Source: Clostridiales bacterium (GTDB lineage Bacteria; Bacillota; Clostridia; Oscillospirales; Acutalibacteraceae). Taken from it: DNA of 23,937 nucleotides. The notes under the pieces were generated by a model. The model saw only the letters and a list, made by a program, of their open reading frames with translations, had not been told where the DNA came from and made no database searches. The translations under genes and the position numbers were made by a program. Shown here piece after piece: positions 8,657 through 15,604 of the stretch. The first letter of the stretch is position 1. Every line of letters begins with the position of its first letter. The stretch spans positions 1 to 23,937 of the forward strand of contig JAAZFZ010000035.1 in the NCBI GenBank assembly GCA_012511485.1. Direction: 5' to 3'.

Positions 8657-8721
8657 TTTACACATTGGTAACATTTTGCTAACAGGATATTAAACAAAAA
8701 CCCGTTTAAATAAAATATACT
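8657..8721 (+). promoter_or_regulatory. Four 11-bp-phased hexamers and -10 box (PhoP/WalR-like operator)
   Basis: Hexamers TTTACA (8657), GTAACA (8668), CTAACA (8679) and TTAAAC (8690) start exactly 11 bp apart on one face of the helix. They match the TTNACA repeats of Bacillus PhoP. Read on the other strand, TGTTAC-N5-TGTAAA fits the WalR pattern TGTWAH-N5-TGTWAH. A TATACT -10 box (8716-8721) has no recognisable -35 at 17 bp (AACAAA), as expected for a promoter that needs an activator. The downstream OmpR-family regulator is the obvious ligand, giving autoregulation. Confidence 0.6.
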
Positions 8722-8750
8722 CATAGTTGAACCCATAAGGAGTGAAAAGA

Positions 8751-9449
8751 ATGGCTATGGAAAAGATACTTGTTGTTGATGACGATAATAACATATGTGA
8801 GCTTTTGCGGCTCTATCTTGAAAAGGAAGGTTACCGTGTTTTAATTGCAAATGACGGTGCTTCTGCCGTGAAATTGTTTCAGGATAACCAGCCTGACCTT
8901 ATGCTGCTTGACATAATGCTACCTGTACTCGATGGCTGGCAGGTCTGCAGGGAAATTAGAAAATTTTCTGATAAACCGATTATTATGCTCACCGCCAAGG
9001 GCGAAACCTTTGATAAGATACTGGGACTTGAGCTGGGAGCGGATGATTATGTCACCAAGCCCTTTGACGCTAAAGAAATCCTTGCAAGAATAAAGGCGGT
9101 GCTCAGGCGTTCCGCAGGCAATTCTGTTGATGCGGCGGAAGAGATAAAAGAGGTCGTTTATGATAAGCTTGTAATAAATCTCACAAACTATGAAATGAGA
9201 GTTAACGGCGTGCGTGTTGATACACCGCCTAAGGAGCTGGAGCTTATTTATCACCTTGCCAGCAACCCTAACAGAGTTTATACTCGAGACAAGCTCCTTG
9301 ATGAGGTCTGGGGCTTTGATTACTACGGTGATTCCAGAACGGTTGATGTTCATGTAAAAAGGCTTCGTGAAAAGCTTGAGGGAGTTTCCGAAAAATGGTC
9401 TCTAAAAACCGTCTGGAGTGTCGGCTATAAATTCGAAACAAAGGATTGA
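8751..9449 (+). CDS. OmpR/PhoB-family response regulator
   Basis: A 232-residue DNA-binding response regulator. The receiver domain (about 4-118) has the acidic triad Asp10/Asp11, phosphoacceptor Asp54 in LLDIMLP, Thr81 and Lys103 in VTKPFDA. A winged-helix Trans_Reg_C domain (about 132-230) has the recognition region RTVDVHVKRLREKL. The AAGGAG at 8737-8742 fits the ATG at 8751 with 8-nt spacing; an upstream GTG at 8742 overlaps that site and is unlikely to be used. Sequence alone does not separate PhoP from WalR-like orthologues. It is followed directly by its kinase. Confidence 0.93.
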   Translation: MAMEKILVVDDDNNICELLRLYLEKEGYRVLIANDGASAVKLFQDNQPDLMLLDIMLPVLDGWQVCREIRKFSDKPIIMLTAKGETFDKILGLELGADDYVTKPFDAKEILARIKAVLRRSAGNSVDAAEEIKEVVYDKLVINLTNYEMRVNGVRVDTPPKELELIYHLASNPNRVYTRDKLLDEVWGFDYYGDSRTVDVHVKRLREKLEGVSEKWSLKTVWSVGYKFETKD

Positions 9450-9454
9450 GCGGC

Positions 9455-10930
9455 ATGAGAAGGAAAATGCAAGGCTCCGTTTTGTTCCGGCAGTATTTTT
9501 CGGTTACCTCCCTTATTATTCTTCTCAGCTTTGTCATTCTGGGTTCGGCAATGCTTTTTTTCGGTGTAAGATACTGGGCAGGCGATAAAAAGCAGCTGAT
9601 GAGTGAGAATATTGATAATATTGTATTGACATCTACGGAGCTGGTCGAAACGGGCAACACGCAGCTTGACAATATAAATTCCGTGAGAATTATCTGCAAC
9701 ATGCTTTCCACTATTTCCTCTTCAATTGACGCCGATGTTTTTATCTGCAACACCAAGGGCGATGTGGTTTACTGCCAGCACATACTCAAGCAAAACATGG
9801 TGGTTTTTACGGGCAAGTGCCCGTTTCACAGCAGCTATCACATTAATACTATGATTCTTGACAAAACTGCCGCTAGCGGAGAGTTTTTTGAGCTGACAAA
9901 GCTTGACGGCACCTTTTTAAACAATAATTTTGTTGTTGCAAAGCCGATTAAGGTTAGCAATGAAACTATTGGCTATGTTTTTGCTGCTCAACCGATTCTT
10001 TCGGGTATAAAGGCTTTTTTATTAACAATTTTTCAGATTTTTTTCATTTCCGCAGTAATTGCTCTGCTCATAGCTTTTGCTTCAACCTATTTCCTGACAT
10101 ATCAGCTGACACGCCCGCTCAGGGAGATGTCGGAGGCAACAAAAAGATATGCTCAGGGTGAATTCAGCTACAGAGTTGAGGCTCCGGGCAAGGGTGAGCT
10201 GACAGACCTTTCAATTGCCTTTAATTCAATGGCAAAGGAACTGGCAACTCTCGAATCAACGAGAAGAAGCTTTGTGGCAAATGTTTCTCATGAGCTGAAA
10301 ACGCCTATGACCACTATCGGCGGCTTTATTGACGGCATACTCGACGGAACGATTGAAAAGGATAAGCGGGAATACTATCTAAAGATTGTTTCAGATGAAG
10401 TCAAAAGATTATCCCGCCTTGTTACGGGAATGCTTAATATGTCGAAAATTGAAGCCGGTGAACTCTCTATTAAGCCCGTTGATTTTGATATATCCGAAAT
10501 GATTTTCAAGACTACACTTGCATTTGAACAAATAATTGAAAAAAAGAACATTGAAATTTCGGGCATGGACACCATAAAAAGCGTCACGATAAAGGCTGAC
10601 GAGGACATGATAAATCAGGTTATCTATAACCTTATTGACAATGCAGTCAAATTCACCCCGGAGGGTGGCACGATTAACTTCGGAGTTGAATCGGACAAGG
10701 AGCGTGCGATAATCCGAATCAAAAACACGGGCGAAGGAATTGCATCTGATGAGATAAGCAGGATATTTGAGAGGTTCTATAAGGTTGATAAATCCAGAAG
10801 CTATAATACTAACGGTTCCGGGCTGGGGCTTTATCTTGTAAAAACTATTATTGAAATGCACGGCGGGCAAATCACCGCAATAAGCTCTGAAAATGAATTT
10901 ACTGAGTTTATTTTCTGGCTACCTGTTTAA
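9455..10930 (+). CDS. Sensor histidine kinase (HAMP-HisKA-HATPase)
   Basis: A 491-residue membrane kinase and cognate partner of the preceding regulator. TM1 spans about 16-38, an extracytoplasmic sensor domain 42-185 and TM2 about 187-214. HAMP (215-266), HisKA with phosphoacceptor His279 in SHELKTP, and HATPase_c follow, with N-box Asn396 in NLIDNAVKF, GEGIA and GSGLGL. No PAS domain lies between HAMP and HisKA, unlike Bacillus WalK and PhoR. The sensor domain carries Cys81, Cys98, Cys107, Cys122 plus His109, His125 and His129, an unusual concentration for an exported domain. AAGGA (9441-9445) lies 9 nt before the ATG at 9455; a TTG at 9446 abuts that site and is less likely. The signal sensed is unknown. 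Confidence 0.93.
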   Translation: MRRKMQGSVLFRQYFSVTSLIILLSFVILGSAMLFFGVRYWAGDKKQLMSENIDNIVLTSTELVETGNTQLDNINSVRIICNMLSTISSSIDADVFICNTKGDVVYCQHILKQNMVVFTGKCPFHSSYHINTMILDKTAASGEFFELTKLDGTFLNNNFVVAKPIKVSNETIGYVFAAQPILSGIKAFLLTIFQIFFISAVIALLIAFASTYFLTYQLTRPLREMSEATKRYAQGEFSYRVEAPGKGELTDLSIAFNSMAKELATLESTRRSFVANVSHELKTPMTTIGGFIDGILDGTIEKDKREYYLKIVSDEVKRLSRLVTGMLNMSKIEAGELSIKPVDFDISEMIFKTTLAFEQIIEKKNIEISGMDTIKSVTIKADEDMINQVIYNLIDNAVKFTPEGGTINFGVESDKERAIIRIKNTGEGIASDEISRIFERFYKVDKSRSYNTNGSGLGLYLVKTIIEMHGGQITAISSENEFTEFIFWLPV

Positions 10931-10962
10931 TCTCAGAATATTTATTTTTTGTTTTTTAGTTT

Positions 10963-11005
10963 TTCACCGATTGTTTATATTTATTTAACAATGTCGGTCT
11001 ATGCT
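10963..11005 (+). promoter_or_regulatory. Possible second set of 11-bp-phased regulator boxes before htrA
   Basis: TTCACC (10963), TTTATA (10974) and TTAACA (10985) are also spaced exactly 11 bp apart and resemble the boxes before the two-component operon, with a weak -10 TATGCT at 11000-11005. The region is AT-rich, so chance matches are likely; the exact phasing is the only strong point. Confidence 0.35.
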
Positions 11006-11036
11006 AGAAATATCAAATTCAACTGGAGGTTTATTT

Positions 11037-12605
11037 ATGAGCGACTACGATAACAATAATAACCTGACTCCGGATGGACCAGAGAGGGAGCCTGAGCTTA
11101 ACAGCGAGGACGAAGCTCTTCATAAAGACGAACAATCCGCAGGTTATGATGATGTGGGTGGAAGTGGTGAAAAGCCACCTTACAATGAGCCGCCATTTAA
11201 CGCAAACCCTTATTCTCAAGGGTATAATCCATACAACGCCGGTTCTTCCAATCAGTTTAACCACAACTACGAGCAGCAGTTCAACTATCCCCCCGCAGGC
11301 GGAGGGTATCAGGGCTACAACAATAATAACTATTACAACCATGGAAGCGGCAATAGCGCAAGTATTAAAAAACGCCGCAGGGGTGTCAAGGTATTCTTTT
11401 CAATCCTGCTGTCAGTCGTAATTCTTGCCGGTGCGGTAGTTGGGGGTTTTCTGATTAGAGGCAACGGCAATAACAACTTGTTGACACAGAAAGAAACAAC
11501 AACTCAGGCGATAAGTGATGACACACAGCTCAACATCGTTCAAACACCGGAGGACGACAACTCCTCAGCGGCAGTCGAGGGTGCATTGACTCCCGTTCAG
11601 ATTGCTGAAAAGGTCAAGCCCTCCGTTGTCGGCATAATAGTCTATTCAAACAGCACAGGCGGCGTGGTGAGTGAAGGCTCCGGCATAATCATGTCGGAGG
11701 ACAGCGGCAAAAACTATACCTATATTATTACCTGTGCCCATGTAATAAGCCAATCCGGTATTTCCGTTTCTGTTCAGTTTTCAGATAAAAAGACTTATGA
11801 TGCAGAGATTGTAGGCTTCGATACCCGAACTGATGTTGGCGTTGTTAAAATAAAGGCAACGGGTCTTCCAAAAGCAGAGTTCGGCAATTCCAACAATCTA
11901 AAAGTAGGTGAGTCCGTCTATGCAATAGGTAATCCAGGCGGCACGGAATTTTTTGGCTCGTTCACGGCAGGCATGGTTTCCGCAATTGATCGTTCAATTA
12001 CCAGCACCTACACTATGAAATGCATCCAGCATGATGCTGCCATTAACCCCGGCAACTCAGGCGGAGCACTTGTCAATGTATTTGGTCAGGTAATAGGCAT
12101 TAACTCAATAAAAATTGCCGATATGCAATATGAAGGCATGGGCTTTGCCATCCCGATTTCGGATGCCAAAAGCGTCATTGACAATCTCATTAAATTCGGT
12201 TATGTCCCCGACAGGCCGATGCTGGGCATAAGATACAGCGAGGTCAGTGCAAGCCAGCAATACAGCATGATTGTGCAGATTAAAGGCCTGCCAGCCGGCT
12301 CGCTCATAATTATGGAAATAGATAAGACCAGCAGCCTTGCAAACACCGATGCGCGCCAGTATGACATGATAATAGCCGTTGACGGCAAAGAGCTCACTAC
12401 TCCGGATGTTTTGCTCGATAGGATTGACAACTGCTCGGTGGGCGACACCCTGACTCTAACACTTTGCAGAATCAGCAATAATTATGAGATTAACAACTTT
12501 GATATCAAGGTCAAGCTCATTGAAGATAAGGGCAGCACATCTGCTCCGGAGGAGGAAACTACCAAGAACATTTTTGATTTCTTCCAGAATCCTTTTGGTT
12601 CTTGA
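11037..12605 (+). CDS. htrA: HtrA/DegP-like membrane-anchored serine protease (S1C)
   Basis: A 522-residue envelope quality-control protease. Residues 1-110 are cytoplasmic and apparently disordered, acidic at first and then rich in Asn, Tyr, Gly and Pro. A basic stop (KKRRR, 111-115) leads into one TM helix (117-140). After a Thr/Asn-rich linker comes the trypsin-like domain with His235 (ITCAHVI), Asp266 (TRTDVGVVKI) and Ser341 (NPGNSGGAL). One PDZ domain (about 393-500) begins at PMLGIRY. It degrades or refolds damaged exported proteins at the outer face of the membrane. GGAGG (11025-11029) lies 7 nt before the ATG at 11037; an ATG-like start at 11001 has no such site. Position after the kinase recalls Bacillus walRK...htrC and suggests control by the adjacent regulator. 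Confidence 0.93.
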   Translation: MSDYDNNNNLTPDGPEREPELNSEDEALHKDEQSAGYDDVGGSGEKPPYNEPPFNANPYSQGYNPYNAGSSNQFNHNYEQQFNYPPAGGGYQGYNNNNYYNHGSGNSASIKKRRRGVKVFFSILLSVVILAGAVVGGFLIRGNGNNNLLTQKETTTQAISDDTQLNIVQTPEDDNSSAAVEGALTPVQIAEKVKPSVVGIIVYSNSTGGVVSEGSGIIMSEDSGKNYTYIITCAHVISQSGISVSVQFSDKKTYDAEIVGFDTRTDVGVVKIKATGLPKAEFGNSNNLKVGESVYAIGNPGGTEFFGSFTAGMVSAIDRSITSTYTMKCIQHDAAINPGNSGGALVNVFGQVIGINSIKIADMQYEGMGFAIPISDAKSVIDNLIKFGYVPDRPMLGIRYSEVSASQQYSMIVQIKGLPAGSLIIMEIDKTSSLANTDARQYDMIIAVDGKELTTPDVLLDRIDNCSVGDTLTLTLCRISNNYEINNFDIKVKLIEDKGSTSAPEEETTKNIFDFFQNPFGS

Positions 12606-12635
12606 TTGCATTAATTGATAGCTTTGAATGAAAAA

Positions 12636-12655
12636 GGGGTGGAATTGTCCAACCC
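12636..12655 (+). terminator. Weak hairpin after htrA
   Basis: GGGGTGGA (12636-12643) pairs with TCCAACCC (12648-12655) with one mismatch and a 4-nt loop, 30 nt after the htrA stop. No clean T-run follows, so termination here is only possible. Confidence 0.3.
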
Positions 12656-12686
12656 ACTTGCCATCTCCTTTGCATTTCAGCGTTTT

Positions 12687-12735
12687 ATATCGCAGTGCTT
12701 TATATATTGGTGCTATTATATAGTACTGCGAATAT
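12687..12735. repeat. Imperfect inverted repeat in the htrA-convergent gap
   Basis: ATATCGCAGT (12687-12696) pairs with ACTGCGAATAT (12725-12735, one extra A). The interior has TATATA on both sides (12701-12706 and 12717-12722). It could form a long AU-rich hairpin between two convergent genes. It may aid transcript ending or be a remnant of a small repeat; no coding potential is seen. Confidence 0.4.
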
Positions 12736-12761
12736 TTGCAAACAGGTTTTTGAAATTTTAG

Positions 12762-12798
12762 ACAAAAATTATATCGGCGGCTGCAAATGCAGCCGCCG
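12762..12798 (-). terminator. Strong intrinsic terminator of the zinc-ribbon membrane gene
   Basis: CGGCGGCTGCA (12775-12785) and TGCAGCCGCCG (12788-12798) are perfectly complementary. Read on the minus strand the hairpin is followed by ATATAATTTTTG, a T-rich tail. It lies 20 nt past the stop of the minus-strand gene; on the plus strand no T-run follows, so it is directional. Confidence 0.75.
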
Positions 12799-12817
12799 AA
12801 GCTGTTAACACCAATTA

Positions 12818-13699
12818 TTAAGCTTTTGCAGGCTCGCTCTCCTTGTGTTTTTCTTGTGCGCCGTCTTTTTCTTCAGCCTTTTGAGTTTCTTTCCTCTCCT
12901 GCGTTATCTGGCGGCGAAGAGCTTCAATATCCTCACCGGCGGCAACAGCCTCAAAGTACCTGTCAGCCGGAATGCCACCGACAAACTTCTCTTTGTAGGT
13001 TATAGGGATACCGACAATGCAAATAACAATATTCAAAGCCAGCAAAGCAGCAAGCGTGCCAAGAAAAACATATGCACCAAAACCTAAGGAGGCTGTCAAA
13101 GTTCCGGGCAAAACCGCAGAAAAGCCGGAGCTGAATTTTGTAAACATAAACATACTCACCGCACAGGCAAGTAGCCCGAACCCGGGGAAGAAAATGCTGC
13201 GCACTTTGCCGAGCCTTGAGCAGGCAAGGAACAGCAGTATAAGACCGAAAATTGAGCTTAACGCCGCAAGCACAATTGCAACAATTGAAACAAAATAGCT
13301 TGTAAATGCACCGCCTAGGATACCTGAACTAAAGAATTTGAACAGAGCGTCAAAATCCAATCCGGAAATGATTTTGTAAAGCTCAATTAAGCCGATGCTG
13401 AAGCTTTTGTCAATAAAAGGCCCTGAAATTGAACCCTTGACCAAAGGCAAAAACATTGCTGCAATTGGAAGAACGGATAATACTATCCTCGTAATTGCAA
13501 GCGGGCTGCCTGCATAAGCAGCTTTTGCCCTTGAAAGCTTTTTACTAAAGCGCGCACTCTCAGCCTCGGCAGCATCTGCATCGGCAAGGAGTCTTCTTTC
13601 AATATCGAAATAAAGCAAATTGACTCCACAATGAGGGCAGTTAGCGCCCAGGTTTGTAATACCGAGTTTTCCATTACACTTAGGACAAAATGACGCCAT
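12818..13699 (-). CDS. Zinc-ribbon multi-pass membrane protein, unknown function
   Basis: A 293-residue protein. The N-terminus is a small zinc ribbon with CPKC (5-8) and CPHC (21-24). A charged, Ala-rich helix follows (about 32-60), then four or five hydrophobic helices between about 68 and 235. The C-terminal cytoplasmic tail (from about 255) is rich in Glu, Lys and Ala and ends in EPAKA. Zinc ribbons followed by membrane domains recur in Firmicutes proteins without a known job; I assign no function. GGAGG precedes the ATG. It is a single-gene unit with its own promoter and a strong terminator, convergent to htrA. Confidence 0.82.
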   Translation of the reverse strand: MASFCPKCNGKLGITNLGANCPHCGVNLLYFDIERRLLADADAAEAESARFSKKLSRAKAAYAGSPLAITRIVLSVLPIAAMFLPLVKGSISGPFIDKSFSIGLIELYKIISGLDFDALFKFFSSGILGGAFTSYFVSIVAIVLAALSSIFGLILLFLACSRLGKVRSIFFPGFGLLACAVSMFMFTKFSSGFSAVLPGTLTASLGFGAYVFLGTLAALLALNIVICIVGIPITYKEKFVGGIPADRYFEAVAAGEDIEALRRQITQERKETQKAEEKDGAQEKHKESEPAKA

Positions 13700-13772
13700 T
13701 TGTATACCTCCGATTCTTTTTTCAGGAACTAAGCTAATGAGTTTGACCCAACATCAGGTAATTATCAGCATA

Positions 13773-13801
13773 ATTTTATCACATTGTTTGGTTAAAATCA
13801 A
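13773..13801 (-). promoter_or_regulatory. Sigma-A-type promoter of the zinc-ribbon gene
   Basis: On the minus strand TTGATT (13801-13796) and TAAAAT (13778-13773) are 17 bp apart, in the gap after the SDR gene stop. Transcription would start near 13766, giving a leader of about 65 nt before the ATG at 13699. Confidence 0.65.
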
Positions 13802-13818
13802 GGAATTTTTGTGTACTT

Positions 13819-14553
13819 CTATATAGAGAATCCACCGTCTACACTAATCACCTGGCCTGTAATGAAATCAGAATTATCACTGCTGAGAAAGTGTATAAGC
13901 CGGGCTACTTCCTCAGGTTTGCCTATCCTGCACAGGGGGGTATCCTCAGCAAGTAATTTGATTGTCTGCTCGTCAAGCTCGGCATTCATTTTGGTGTCTA
14001 TCAAGCCGGGTGCTACCGCATTGACCTGAATGTTCGACGGACCGACCTCCTTGGCAAGAGCCTTTGTAAACCCGATAACAGCCGCTTTAGCAGCAGAATA
14101 ATGCACCTCGCAGGAGGCACCCGTTACCCCCCACATGGATGAAACATTGATTATTTTGCCTTTTTTCCGAGCTATCATTTCTGGCACAACACTTTGGCAA
14201 CAGTTAAAGGTGCCTCTGACATTAATATCAAAAATTCTGTTATAATCATCCTGCGTTATGTCCGCGAAGAGCTTTTGCTGTGCTGCACCGGCATTGTTTA
14301 CAAGCACATCTATGAAGCCAAATTGCCTTTGGGTCTCCTTTATCATGCGGCGCACCTGCTCAATATCTGAAACATCTGCTTTGAATGCAAGCGTTTTTAT
14401 GCCAAAAGCGGAAAGCTCATGAGCAAGAGCTTTGACCCGCTCATGAGCTGTTAAATAGTTTAATACAACATTATAGCCGTTTCGGGCAAAAACTGCGGCG
14501 CAGGCACTGCCTATACCGCCTGACGCACCCGTTATAAGAACAGTTTTTTGCAT
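13819..14553 (-). CDS. Short-chain dehydrogenase/reductase, FabG-like
   Basis: A 244-residue classical SDR oxidoreductase using NAD(P)H. It has the nucleotide-binding TGASGGIG (8-15), NNAG (86-89) and active-site Asn111, Ser139, Tyr152 and Lys156 (YSAAK). It ends with the usual SDR C-terminus ITGQVISVDGGFSI. The substrate cannot be read from sequence. FabG (3-oxoacyl-ACP reductase) and the EF-P 5-aminopentanone reductase YmfI are both plausible; no fab gene or efp lies nearby. The ATG at 14553 gives the standard SDR N-terminus and has AGGTG about 9 nt upstream. A GTG at 14571 would overlap the lipoprotein stop as GTGA and is the alternative. It is probably co-transcribed with the lipoprotein gene. 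Confidence 0.87.
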   Translation of the reverse strand: MQKTVLITGASGGIGSACAAVFARNGYNVVLNYLTAHERVKALAHELSAFGIKTLAFKADVSDIEQVRRMIKETQRQFGFIDVLVNNAGAAQQKLFADITQDDYNRIFDINVRGTFNCCQSVVPEMIARKKGKIINVSSMWGVTGASCEVHYSAAKAAVIGFTKALAKEVGPSNIQVNAVAPGLIDTKMNAELDEQTIKLLAEDTPLCRIGKPEEVARLIHFLSSDNSDFITGQVISVDGGFSI

Positions 14554-14567
14554 AATAACAACACCTG

Positions 14568-15452
14568 TCACTTATCCTGTGTTGACATAGGTTTACAATC
14601 AGACGGAATCGAAAAAGCGGAGTTGTTAACGGTGCCTTTGATGCTGTTGACCTCTATAATCGAGGTATTTGCACCAGCATCTAATTCGATTCTTTTTAGC
14701 TCTCCGTCGCAGAAATAGTACCTTCTTTTTTCTCCATCATGTGATTTAAACTCTTCGCAGACATAGTTTATGCCGCCAACCTTGATTTTACTGGTTCCGA
14801 CATAATCGGCATCACTGCTAATAGATGTATCACCCAATATGCCGCCGACATAATCGACCGATTCTTCATCGGAAAGCTCCACATACTTTTTGAGAGATGT
14901 CATAACCAGATAATTTTTCGTCCCGGTAGATATATACTTAATCTTCATATTTTTTACTCCGGCAAGAGAAAAAAATGCAGATGCTACGGATGATGCCGAT
15001 TCGTCCAGCCCTTTCAAGAAGCTGGAAATCCCGATTTCAAAATCCATGGCAATCTTTTTACCATTGCGGCAAATCACAGTCGGGACATAAAACGTTTGGC
15101 CTTCAAATCTTACATTCATATTCATATCAAAAGTATATTTGTTGCTGGCAAAGATTTTTCTCAGATTCTCCAAATAATTAGCGTCAACAGGCAACCCATA
15201 TTTGTTGGTTGGTTTTTTGACCTTTTCGCCTTTCGGCATAGGCTTTGGCTCTTTGATAGTGACCTCTTCACTGGCGCCTGATGTGGTTTCATCCGGCAAG
15301 GAAGTACCCTGCGGATTATTCTTTTTGGTGTTTGCAACGGTCTTAGTTACATTATCAGTTGACGAACTGCTTTTGTCATCATCTCCACCGGAACAGGCAA
15401 AGAGGGAAAAGGACATTATAAGCACAAGTAAAACAGCAACAGCTTTTTTCAC
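14568..15452 (-). CDS. Predicted lipoprotein of unknown function
   Basis: A 294-residue exported lipoprotein. KK plus a hydrophobic stretch (residues 2-18) ends in the lipobox LFAC with Cys20 as the lipidation site. An acidic Ser/Thr-rich linker (about 21-65) and a beta-rich domain of about 220 residues follow (for example FDMNMNVRFEGQTFYVP and KYISTGTKNYLVMTSL). The folding pattern, alternating strands with one cysteine pair late in the chain, is reminiscent of LolA/LppX-type lipid-carrier folds, but this is only a visual impression. The start is a GTG at 15452 preceded by AAGGTGA; a TTG at 15482 is open but would put ten polar residues before the signal sequence. The gene overlaps or abuts the SDR gene, suggesting a two-gene operon. 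Confidence 0.82.
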   Translation of the reverse strand: MKKAVAVLLVLIMSFSLFACSGGDDDKSSSSTDNVTKTVANTKKNNPQGTSLPDETTSGASEEVTIKEPKPMPKGEKVKKPTNKYGLPVDANYLENLRKIFASNKYTFDMNMNVRFEGQTFYVPTVICRNGKKIAMDFEIGISSFLKGLDESASSVASAFFSLAGVKNMKIKYISTGTKNYLVMTSLKKYVELSDEESVDYVGGILGDTSISSDADYVGTSKIKVGGINYVCEEFKSHDGEKRRYYFCDGELKRIELDAGANTSIIEVNSIKGTVNNSAFSIPSDCKPMSTQDK

Positions 15453-15554
15453 GAAATCACCTTTCTTTCTATTTTTCGTCAAAGCTCTCGGTTAATTCAG
15501 GAAATGAGCTGTGCCACAGAAAGCTCTTTTGTCCCTTCATGACCACTAACAGCG

Positions 15555-15583
15555 ATTATATCAAAAAAACGCAAAACTAAAAA
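15555..15583 (-). promoter_or_regulatory. Probable promoter of the lipoprotein-SDR pair
   Basis: A perfect TATAAT -10 (minus strand, 15560-15555) has a poor -35 TTTTTA (15583-15578) 17 bp upstream. The leader of about 95 nt holds a short palindrome CTGTG-G-CACAG within a GAGCT/AGCTC pair. Strength and any regulation are uncertain. Confidence 0.45.
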
Positions 15584-15604
15584 GAGGAAAACAAAAAAAT
15601 TTAC

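Noticed and set aside
10931..10970. T-rich stretch after the kinase gene as an intrinsic terminator
   Set aside because: There is no preceding GC-rich stem, so read-through into htrA remains possible.
11031..11110. Tandem AAC/AAT repeats as a CRISPR-like or microsatellite array
   Set aside because: The units are short and irregular and are explained by Asn codons in the HtrA tail.
11031..11421. Open frames on both strands across the HtrA N-terminal tail
   Set aside because: They arise from the low-complexity AAC/TAC-rich coding sequence of the tail. The in-frame product continues into a complete protease, the others do not.
12787..13298. Plus-strand open frames opposite the zinc-ribbon gene
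   Set aside because: They lie antisense to a gene with clear zinc-ribbon and membrane-helix sequence, a ribosome binding site, a promoter and a terminator. The plus-strand frames have none of these.
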